Below, piece after piece: positions 32,223 to 38,100 of a stretch of 38,100 nt of DNA. The notes beneath the pieces are model-generated. The model did not search any database. It was given only the letters and a program-made list of their open reading frames with translations, and was not told where the DNA came from. Each line of letters begins with the position of its first letter. Position 1 is the stretch's first letter. Position numbers and translations under genes: made by a program. The stretch comes from a virus: positions 1-38,100 of IMG/VR virus record IMGVR_UViG_3300042503_001614; one strand, 5' to 3'.

Positions 32223-32519
32223 ATGGAAATACTATTCGAACTCCTCAGGAATTTAGTCGCCACTTTCGTTTCCGTTGGAACATTGATCGTAATGTTTTCA
32301 AGACATCTCAACAAAGAGCGACTTTTACATTCCAAGCAAATATCAGACATAATCGATAAAACGGCAAGCAAGGTCTTCTCGAATGCGCAACTTGAACAAA
32401 GAGTCAAACAACTCGAAAGTCAAGAAAAAGCAAATCAAGAATACATGAGAGAATCTTTTGCCAAGGTTAATGATCGCCTTGATCAGATCTACTCTATCGT
32501 TGCTGGTATAAAAAAATGA
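32223..32519 (+). CDS. Membrane-anchored coiled-coil protein
   Basis: 98 residues. Residues about 5-24 (FELLRNLVATFVSVGTLIVMF) are one membrane segment. The rest is a long helix with heptad-like repeats (QLEQRVKQLESQEKANQEYMRESF). This is the shape of spanin-like or lysis-accessory proteins. It overlaps the next holin-like gene by four bases (ATGA), which supports a lysis role. No ribosome site is seen. Confidence 0.55.
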   Translation: MEILFELLRNLVATFVSVGTLIVMFSRHLNKERLLHSKQISDIIDKTASKVFSNAQLEQRVKQLESQEKANQEYMRESFAKVNDRLDQIYSIVAGIKK

Positions 32520-32710
32520 AGTTTGGTTTTAAGTATTGGAACGAGCCGACTCCAAAAAAGATAAGGAGAATCTTTGGAGCAATATCGGCAGCAGGGATGG
32601 CGGGATCAGGATTTGCATACCTCCGAGAAGATCAAACTCTTGCGATAATCCTTTTGTCGTGCTCGGTATTGGGAGCGTTTATTTCAAAACTCTTTGCAGA
32701 GAATCCTTGA
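32516..32710 (+). CDS. Small two-span membrane protein, holin-like
   Basis: 64 residues. A basic start (KYWNEPTPKKIRRIFG) leads into two hydrophobic stretches (AISAAGMAGSGFAYL and LAIILLSCSVLGAFISKLF). The NEPTPKK start followed by two spans is a pattern I know from small membrane proteins of Bacteroidota phages, often called holins. Together with the three-span protein at 31362 the phage may carry two hole-forming proteins, or a holin and an antiholin. Confidence 0.55.
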   Translation: MKFGFKYWNEPTPKKIRRIFGAISAAGMAGSGFAYLREDQTLAIILLSCSVLGAFISKLFAENP

Positions 32711-33055
32711 ATGACAAACCGAGATCGTTTCAATATCAAGATATACAAAGGCGAAACATACTCAACTCAAGTCGAGTTGAAAGACTCTTCAGGATCTCCA
32801 ATCCCTCTAACAGGAGCAACAATCACTTCACAATGCCGATCTAAGAAAAGCAATGAAGTGGTTTTTTCTTTTGTATGTTCGGTAACCTCTCCGGCTACAA
32901 ATGGGATATTTACTTTATCTCTTCCAGCAGCAAATTCAATCAATTTAGAAGCGAGCAGATCTCTGATCTATGATGTGAAAATATCATGGACAAATGGGGA
33001 TGTCAAAAAGTGGTTGAGTGGTGATGTCGAAATAATAGATACCGTAACGCAATGA
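32711..33055 (+). CDS. Baseplate/fibre Ig-like domain protein (BppU-like)
   Basis: 114 residues, start ATG abutting the previous stop. The pattern RDRFNIKIYKGETYSTQVELKDSSGSPIPLTGATIT... followed by NGIFTLSLPAANS and RSLIYDVKISWTNGDVKKWLSGDVEI matches the N-terminal BppU-type Ig fold found in many phage baseplates and fibres. It probably connects fibres to the tail tip. It overlaps the next gene by four bases. Confidence 0.7.
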   Translation: MTNRDRFNIKIYKGETYSTQVELKDSSGSPIPLTGATITSQCRSKKSNEVVFSFVCSVTSPATNGIFTLSLPAANSINLEASRSLIYDVKISWTNGDVKKWLSGDVEIIDTVTQ

Positions 33056-33420
33056 GTCTTGAAGATCAAAATATCAAAATAATTACAAAACCATCTTCAG
33101 TCAATCTCAACATTAACGAGTCGACTGGAGATATAGATATATCAACTATTCCCCAGATAATAAAAGTACAAGTTGGAGCGATCCTCCAAACTTCAAGCGG
33201 GTCTTTTGTTGTTGGGGAAACTCCTTTGGGATTGATCAACGGAAGCAATGCAATTTTTTCGACATCCCAAAATTTCGTTCCTGAGTCTATCCAAGTTTTT
33301 ATCAATGGAATATCCCAAACAAATTCCATTGACTATACGACGAGCGGAACCAATACAATCAATATGAATGTATCGCCGATCGTTGGAGATTACATTCGAG
33401 TTAATTACAAAATAGGATAA
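33052..33420 (+). CDS. Small fibre protein with shared C-terminal module
   Basis: 122 residues, beta-rich. From residue 53 on it carries a module (FVVGETPLGLINGSNAIF ... VFINGISQTNSIDYT ... SPIVGDYIRVNYKIG) that recurs at the end of the next fibre gene (33427-34251). ETP-x-G-x-INGSN and GDxIxVxY are the shared marks. It is likely a fibre or adhesin piece. The family is not otherwise recognised. Confidence 0.6.
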   Translation: MSLEDQNIKIITKPSSVNLNINESTGDIDISTIPQIIKVQVGAILQTSSGSFVVGETPLGLINGSNAIFSTSQNFVPESIQVFINGISQTNSIDYTTSGTNTINMNVSPIVGDYIRVNYKIG

Positions 33421-33426
33421 AATATC

Positions 33427-34251
33427 ATGGCAGAAACTACAATTGCTGGAAGACAAATACGCGACGGAGCGATCACGAATAGTAAAGTTGCTGCTGGTGC
33501 GGCAATCGATACGAGTAAACTTGCCGATGGATCAAACTTTTTGAAAAAGGATGGAACGGTTGCTCTCACTGGCAATCTTGACTTCAATAATAATACTGGT
33601 TTGAATGTTGGGACTCCAACTCAAAATGGACATGTCGCTAACAAAGTATATGTTGATAATCTGATCGCTTCTCTTCCATCGGCATACAAATATCGACAAG
33701 TCCATGCTGCGACAACTGGGAATATAAATTTATCAAATCCAGGAACAGCGATATTCGATGGTCATACATTGGTGTCGGGAGATAGATTACTCGTAAAGGA
33801 TCAGACCCTCCAAACTCAAAATGGTATTTATGTTTTCAATGGATCTTCAAGCGCTTTAACGAGAGCAACTGATTCGGATGCATGGGATGAATTAGTCGGG
33901 ACTCTTGTATATGTTGATCAAGGAACGACATTTGGAGAGGCAAGGTTTTTCTGTACTTCCAATAGTGGCGGTACTCTTGGATCGACTGCAGTTACTTATG
34001 TCCAAGATTCAAGCGGGACTCTTTCACCTTCCAACTTCGTTATTGAAGAGACTCCAAGCGGAACGATCAATGGATCAAATGTAACATTCAATTTGGCAAA
34101 TACTCCAACAGCAGGAACTTTGAAAGTATATTTGAATGGTTTGAGATTGAAGAGCGGTGCTGGTAACGATTACACTTTGTCGACAAACATTATCACATTT
34201 GCGACGGCTCCAATATCTGGCGATGTTATTCTTGTCGACTATATGAAGTAA
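33427..34251 (+). CDS. Tail fibre protein
   Basis: 274 residues. It starts with a phage-fibre repeat style (AGRQIRDGAITNSKVAAGAAIDTSKLADGSNFLKKDG). VALTGNLDFNNNTGLNVGTPTQNGHVANKVYVDN, the classic tail-fibre peg, follows. The middle looks like a fibre domain (YRQVHAATTGNINLSNPG, LLVKDQTLQTQNGIYVF, as in phage stabilisation domains). The end is the ETPSGTINGSN module shared with 33052-33420. It probably forms trimers at the tail. Confidence 0.8.
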   Translation: MAETTIAGRQIRDGAITNSKVAAGAAIDTSKLADGSNFLKKDGTVALTGNLDFNNNTGLNVGTPTQNGHVANKVYVDNLIASLPSAYKYRQVHAATTGNINLSNPGTAIFDGHTLVSGDRLLVKDQTLQTQNGIYVFNGSSSALTRATDSDAWDELVGTLVYVDQGTTFGEARFFCTSNSGGTLGSTAVTYVQDSSGTLSPSNFVIEETPSGTINGSNVTFNLANTPTAGTLKVYLNGLRLKSGAGNDYTLSTNIITFATAPISGDVILVDYMK

Positions 34252-34269
34252 AATCTGAGAGGTCATGAG

Positions 34270-35349
34270 ATGCCAGAAACAAAATTAAAGAATACTCAAA
34301 TTCCATCGACTCTTCAAAATAAGACGATCGATAATTCAAATGATATCAATACAACGACTACCAAGTTGAAGATATCAGGCGGAACGACTGGTCAAGTTTT
34401 ATCAACTGATGGATCAGGAAATGTATCATGGATAACCGCAGGTGGTGGCGTCACTGATGGCGATAAAGGCGACATCGTTGTTTCTGGGAATGGAAGTATA
34501 TGGTCAATCGATACCGGAGCAGTCGTTGAGGCAGATATAGCAAGCAATGCGGTCACAACAGCAAAGATTGCAAACGCAAATGTGACATTCGCCAAGATTC
34601 AAAATGTCTCAACTGGAAGACTTCTTGGAAGGTCAATGTCAAATCCAAATGGTCCGCCAGAAGAAATAGTTGCCACCGGTGGACTCGCTATGAATGCAAA
34701 TACAATTTGGATTCCTTTACAAGGAATTGACTACAATAGGATTGTCAACAATTCTCAGACAGGAGTTTTAGGAGGGCAGGCGGGAACATCGCCTTCTATA
34801 CAGCAGCCGAATGCGACTATAAACATAAGTGGAGGAATAATTGGAACGAATAAACAAAGAGTGCCATACTATGACCAGAATGTAATTACATTATCTTCCA
34901 ATCAAGTATTCACTAACACTTCGACTCTCGCTCCGATACCAAGCATGACAGGAATAGTCTTGGGAGGTAGCGGCTTTACACCCGCGACATATTTAATAGA
35001 ACTTGATCTTCTTGTCGCAAGAAATAGTGGAGCGGCAAATCCTGGATACAAGATTCGTTTAGGATGTTCTGGAGTTGGAACCTATGGTGGCTACTACAAT
35101 TTTGCATTTGATGAACAAAATGCCAAATCGTTGACAGACAATGCCACATTTCTTGAATACGATTTTAATCTTGCTGAAATAAATCAATTCCCTTCCCCAA
35201 GAACTTTAAGAGCGGCATTGTTCATATCGACATCAAATACCACTGTTCAATTAAATTTATCAGCAGCGCAAAAGACGGCAACCTCTGCTGCGAATACTTT
35301 AATAATGGCGGGGACGACTCTTAGAGTTTTTAGAAGACCGGTTTTGTAA
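34270..35349 (+). CDS. Tail fibre / receptor-binding protein
   Basis: 359 residues. N-terminus: repeat-rich fibre stalk (KNTQIPSTLQNKTIDNSNDINTTTTKLKISGGTTGQVLSTDGSGNVSW), as in many phage fibres, then VTDGDKGDIVVSGNGSIWSIDTGAVVEADIASNAVTTAKIANANVTFAKIQNVSTGRLLGRSMSN. The C-terminal ~150 residues form a new beta domain with IPSMTGIVLGGSGFTPATYLIELDLLVARN. This free end is the likely receptor-binding tip. Call by fibre repeats and position. Confidence 0.75.
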   Translation: MPETKLKNTQIPSTLQNKTIDNSNDINTTTTKLKISGGTTGQVLSTDGSGNVSWITAGGGVTDGDKGDIVVSGNGSIWSIDTGAVVEADIASNAVTTAKIANANVTFAKIQNVSTGRLLGRSMSNPNGPPEEIVATGGLAMNANTIWIPLQGIDYNRIVNNSQTGVLGGQAGTSPSIQQPNATINISGGIIGTNKQRVPYYDQNVITLSSNQVFTNTSTLAPIPSMTGIVLGGSGFTPATYLIELDLLVARNSGAANPGYKIRLGCSGVGTYGGYYNFAFDEQNAKSLTDNATFLEYDFNLAEINQFPSPRTLRAALFISTSNTTVQLNLSAAQKTATSAANTLIMAGTTLRVFRRPVL

Positions 35350-35359
35350 GGAAACAAAA

Positions 35360-35524
35360 ATGACCTTAATAAAAAATTATCTTGATACCAATCAAGATGG
35401 TATCGAAGTGATGATGTGGATCTTCAAAGATCAAGATGAAAATCTATGGGTAACTGAAACTGCGATCATTGATAATGAAAAAAATGCGCTTGATATAATT
35501 TTGCTCGCTATGGAACCACAATGA
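35360..35524 (+). CDS. Small protein, unknown
   Basis: 54 residues from ATG 35360, behind AAGGAAACAAAA. It reads MTLIKNYLDTNQDGIEVMM and then acidic, and is mostly strand. It overlaps the metallophosphoesterase start by four bases (ATGA). No family is recognised, but its position between fibre and phosphoesterase suggests a small chaperone or virion piece (guess). Confidence 0.55.
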   Translation: MTLIKNYLDTNQDGIEVMMWIFKDQDENLWVTETAIIDNEKNALDIILLAMEPQ

Positions 35525-36402
35525 TGTCGACTCGAAAAAGACATATTCGAGTCTCAGTTACTGAAGATGAATATCGATTTGTAAGAGAGGTTCTCCAAAA
35601 AAACAAAGCGGGAGGACGGCTCCCCAAACTCGAAGAGATCGACACATTCGTTTCGGAATGGCTAAACGACTTTCCCGATGGAAGAGAGGAAACTTTCAAC
35701 CCTATATCGATTGAAGGCAAGACCGCTATCTTATCTGACATACATCTTGGTATTCATGATAAACAAGCGTTGACTTCCGCTTTAACTTATCTCAAAAAAG
35801 AGAAGATCGAAAACCTGATATTGAATGGAGATATACTCGACTCGACTGCTATCTCAACTCATCCCAAGAATCCACAGACTCCAAAATATCTATATGAAAT
35901 CAATCTTGCAAATCAATTACTTTCTTCATTAGGATCAGACTTTCCAAAAGTCAAGATCTATTTTAAGGAAGGCAATCACGAAGATCGACTCCAAAGATAT
36001 ATCATGGCAAATGCCGAACAACTTGAAGGGATAGTCGATCTACAAAAGATACTCGATCTTGAGTCAAAAGGAATATCTTATGTCGAGTCTCTTCGATATA
36101 TGATCGTCAACTCGATTCATGTCTTCCATGGTCACGAGATCAAGGTATCGGGAAATCTTGCCGCAAGAAAGTTATATGATAAAACGGCAAACTCTTCCCT
36201 TATGGGACATGTCCACAAGATCGGACATTATGTAAAAAAAGGAATCGATGGACGGTATCGGGATGCTTTTACAACTGGATGTCTTTGTAAATTATCTCAA
36301 GGATACATGATGCATTCCGACTCTCAACATGGTTTTGCAATTATTGAAAAAGATGGAATCGTAAGAAATATCGAAATAAGAAACGGAGTGGTCTTGCCAT
36401 GA
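35521..36402 (+). CDS. Calcineurin-like metallophosphoesterase
   Basis: 293 residues. The N-terminal ~60 are basic and helical, like a small DNA-binding head. The catalytic part has LSDIHLG (Asp73, His75), NGDILD (Asp104), GNHED (Asn152, His153), FHGHEI and GHVHK, the five metal-binding blocks of the family. Members cut phosphodiesters in DNA (Mre11/SbcD-type), RNA or small nucleotides. A DNA substrate is plausible given the basic head, but other substrates are not excluded. It overlaps both neighbours by four bases. Confidence 0.85.
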   Translation: MMSTRKRHIRVSVTEDEYRFVREVLQKNKAGGRLPKLEEIDTFVSEWLNDFPDGREETFNPISIEGKTAILSDIHLGIHDKQALTSALTYLKKEKIENLILNGDILDSTAISTHPKNPQTPKYLYEINLANQLLSSLGSDFPKVKIYFKEGNHEDRLQRYIMANAEQLEGIVDLQKILDLESKGISYVESLRYMIVNSIHVFHGHEIKVSGNLAARKLYDKTANSSLMGHVHKIGHYVKKGIDGRYRDAFTTGCLCKLSQGYMMHSDSQHGFAIIEKDGIVRNIEIRNGVVLP

Positions 36403-36875
36403 TAAACAAAATGACAATCGCCTTGATATCTGCGATACTTGGTATCTTGTTATCTTTGTCGATAGAGTGGAAATCTTGTAACATGATTCCAAAAGAAACA
36501 AAGATCGATACTCTTCAAATGATTACAGTCGTTCCGAGAGAAGTTTTTATCACTGATACGATCAAGGTCAAATCGGTTGCTTGGAAGACAAAAGATTCTT
36601 TGATCTTTGTCGAAAATGAGATTCCTTGTTCAGATACCAACTTTGTTGCCCAGTCTGATTCGATAATCGTTCCGACTGGTGATACATTGAATCTGGCCTT
36701 CAATTATTTCCAAAGGAAAGGATCATTTTCGATGGTCTATAAACCAAGACCCGACTCGATAGTATATCGAGAAATCTTGAAGCCAATTATCAAGGAGAGC
36801 GAATATCCATATTCTCATATCCTTGGTGCTATTGGAGTGGGGATCTTGATCGGAGTTTTTTCAAAGACAAAATAA
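36399..36875 (+). CDS. Membrane protein with two spans, unknown
   Basis: 158 residues. N-terminal span about 6-22 (TIALISAILGILLSLSI) and C-terminal span about 139-156 (YSHILGAIGVGILIGVF), with a ~115-residue Thr/Ile-rich domain between them, probably in the periplasm. The two-anchor shape with a soluble middle could suit a spanin-like or superinfection-exclusion protein. No family is recognised. It ends ten bases before the ParB-like gene. Confidence 0.5.
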   Translation: MINKMTIALISAILGILLSLSIEWKSCNMIPKETKIDTLQMITVVPREVFITDTIKVKSVAWKTKDSLIFVENEIPCSDTNFVAQSDSIIVPTGDTLNLAFNYFQRKGSFSMVYKPRPDSIVYREILKPIIKESEYPYSHILGAIGVGILIGVFSKTK

Positions 36876-36884
36876 GGAGCAAGC

Positions 36885-37412
36885 ATGAAGGTCAAGTTGA
36901 GTCAAGTCAAAGAAAATGAAATGAATCCAAGATTCATTCGTGACGATAATTTCAAAAAACTGGTCAAAAGTATCCAAGAGTTTCCTGAAATGCTATCGGT
37001 GAGAAAACTTGTCGTGAATAAGGACATGGTGGTTCTCGGAGGCAATATGAGATTGAAGGCATTGAAGGAAGCCGGAATCAAGGAAGTTGAAGTTGAGGTC
37101 GTTGATTGGAATGAAGAGAAGCAAAGAGAGTTTGTCGTGAAAGATAACCTCGGATATGGAGAGTGGGACTTTGAAATGTTGGCAAACGAATGGGATCATG
37201 AATCACTTGAAGACTGGGGACTCAAGATTCCAGGATTCGAATCGGTTGATAATCTTGAAGATCTATTTGATGTCCCTTTACAAGAAGAAGAAAAGGATAA
37301 CTTCAAGATCGTACTCGAATATACTGAGGAAGAATATCAAAAAGTGATAGAAGCCTTCAAGATCCATGCTGGCAGTAAAGAAGAAGTTGTCGCGAGGTTG
37401 CTTGGACTATGA
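36885..37412 (+). CDS. ParB/Srx-fold protein at the head of the modification cluster
   Basis: 175 residues, ATG behind AAGGAGCAAGC. Residues 1 to about 90 are a ParB N-terminal fold: EMNPRFIRDDNFKKLVKSIQEFPEMLSVRKLVVNKDMVVLGGNMRLKALKEAG with the GGNMRxxA box, then VEVEVVDW. These folds bind nucleotide (CTP in ParB) or act as nucleases or kinases. In phages they are often found beside DNA modification enzymes. The C-terminal part is acidic. It overlaps the QueD-like gene by four bases, linking it to the 7-deazaguanine operon. Its role there is unknown. Confidence 0.78.
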   Translation: MKVKLSQVKENEMNPRFIRDDNFKKLVKSIQEFPEMLSVRKLVVNKDMVVLGGNMRLKALKEAGIKEVEVEVVDWNEEKQREFVVKDNLGYGEWDFEMLANEWDHESLEDWGLKIPGFESVDNLEDLFDVPLQEEEKDNFKIVLEYTEEEYQKVIEAFKIHAGSKEEVVARLLGL

Positions 37413-37786
37413 AAATAGTAAACAAAAAAAATATCGTGATCGGTAAGATCAAAGTGGAAGGTTTTCATTTTTATCCAACGGCACCACAATTGGTAGAATA
37501 TCTTGCTCAAAAGCATCGACATACATTTGAAATCACATTTGGATATCAAGTCACAGATCTTGATCGCGAAAGAGAAATCTTCATTGAAAGGAATAGAGTT
37601 TTATCTTTTATCTTTTCAAAATATCCAAATGTCGAGCATGAAATCTATTTTACAAATAGATCGTGCGAAATGATCGCGAATGATATCTTGAGTGAATTTG
37701 AAGATGACGGCATGATATTTTGCGAAGTATGGGAAGAGCAAACTGGTGGAGCAAGAATAGAGGTCGAAAGTGATCACTGGAAATAG
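37409..37786 (+). CDS. QueD-like tunnelling-fold protein lacking the catalytic Cys
   Basis: 125 residues. It keeps the zinc-type histidines His20 (GFHFYP) and His36/His38 (KHRH in place of HGH), a His77 where QueD has its DH pair, and the Glu109/110 block (CEVWEEQTGGARIE). The residue four before the first zinc His, Cys in QueD, is Leu32 here. So it has the fold but not the normal QueD chemistry. A true QueD is at 2128-2559. It probably acts on a pterin or 7-deazaguanine product. A tailoring enzyme such as a CDG decarboxylase (DpdL-type) is one possibility. Its end overlaps the start of dpdA copy A by 17 bases. Confidence 0.7.
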   Translation: MKIVNKKNIVIGKIKVEGFHFYPTAPQLVEYLAQKHRHTFEITFGYQVTDLDREREIFIERNRVLSFIFSKYPNVEHEIYFTNRSCEMIANDILSEFEDDGMIFCEVWEEQTGGARIEVESDHWK

Positions 37787-38100
37787 TCATAACCTGAAGA
37801 TTCACTTTGCTGGTGGCGAAGCCCTGATCAGATCAAACATGATCTTACAAGGAGCGGGATCGAAATATGTCTTGTTTACTATCTTTCCATATCTATGTGA
37901 TCAGTTTGGGATCAAGCATGGATATCAACGCAACAAAGAAGGATATAAGGACATCGCGGAAAACAACATGAAGTATAGTCGACATTCGATTCAAGATTCT
38001 GGTTTGTTTTCTCTCATGTTTGGAGCGGCAAAAGCGGTAAGGAGCAAAGAGTTCATTGACTCTTGGTATCATAAGTTAGTCGAGACGACTCGTGAAAACG
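37770..38100 (+). CDS. dpdA: DpdA-type DNA guanine transglycosylase, copy A (5' part)
   Basis: Start and N-terminal part of copy A, which continues at base 1 (38100 equals base 127). GTG 37770 is chosen because the product then aligns to the N-terminus of copy B residue by residue over the first 15, and AGAGGTCGAAA stands upstream. The reading frame joins the 1-714 frame exactly after removing the 127-base overlap, giving 305 residues in total. It overlaps the end of the QueD-like gene. Motifs and role are given under 1-714. Confidence 0.87.
   Translation, partial: MITGNSHNLKIHFAGGEALIRSNMILQGAGSKYVLFTIFPYLCDQFGIKHGYQRNKEGYKDIAENNMKYSRHSIQDSGLFSLMFGAAKAVRSKEFIDSWYHKLVETTREN
37974..38100. repeat. 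Terminal direct repeat, right copy
   Basis: Identical to bases 1-127. It closes the genome into a circle of 37,973 bp and confirms that the window is complete. Confidence 0.95.

Noticed and set aside
1-38100. Many open frames on the reverse strand
   Set aside because: All lie inside stronger + strand genes with clear domains, lack ribosome sites and recognisable motifs, and would break the consistent one-strand gene order.
37974-38100. Terminal repeat as a physical phage end (direct terminal repeat)
   Set aside because: The length is exactly 127 and the repeat lies within a coding gene that continues in frame, which fits an assembly overlap of a circular map better. Read mapping at the ends would settle it.
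37200-38100. preQ1-type riboswitch before the 7-deazaguanine genes
   Set aside because: The genes overlap or abut with no leader space, and no fitting stem-loop with an A-rich tail was seen upstream.

Overview
The window is one complete tailed-phage genome assembled as a circle. Its first 127 bases reappear exactly as its last 127 bases (37974-38100), so the unique length is 37,973 bp. One gene (dpdA copy A) runs across the join. Every gene I can support lies on the + strand. Composition is about 38% G+C in the lines I counted. I found no integrase, repressor or tRNA gene, so a virulent siphovirus-like phage (HK97-type capsid, long tape measure) is likely. The host is uncertain. A DUF3127-type protein and promoter-like TAnnTTTG boxes with an upstream TTTG/TTG point to Bacteroidota, but many genes also have GGAG-type ribosome sites, which is less typical there.

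Layout. (1) 36.9 kb, across the join, to 3.96 kb: a DNA-modification cluster. It holds a ParB-like protein, a QueD-like paralogue without the catalytic Cys, two tandem DpdA-type transglycosylases, a YhhQ/VUT-type transporter, QueD, QueE with unusual Cys spacing, and a phosphoribosyltransferase-FolE fusion. QueC is absent. (2) 4.0-11.7 kb: packaging, portal-MuF fusion, protease/scaffold, capsid and connectors. (3) 11.7-21.5 kb: a glycosyltransferase, the tail tube, a tail chaperone pair with a likely programmed frameshift, the tape measure and tail-tip proteins. (4) 21.5-22.1 kb: a small DNA-binding-like cassette between two hairpins, then a gene-free leader with promoters. (5) 22.1-29.9 kb: small early genes, then recombination and replication genes (Sak4-like ATPase, PD-(D/E)XK nuclease, DnaA-IV-like protein, primase-helicase, endonuclease). 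(6) 29.9-32.2 kb: repeats, promoter motifs, a DUF3127 protein, lysis genes and a possible short RNA. (7) 32.2-36.9 kb: membrane proteins, fibre/baseplate genes and a metallophosphoesterase.

How it fits together. FolE, QueD and QueE would take GTP to 7-carboxy-7-deazaguanine (CDG). The DpdA proteins would exchange guanines in phage DNA for a 7-deazaguanine base. Without QueC the home-made product should stop at CDG or a derivative of it, while the transporter could bring in a preQ0-like base. Two DpdA copies and two possible base sources raise the possibility of two different guanine modifications in one genome. That is the most interesting part of the window.
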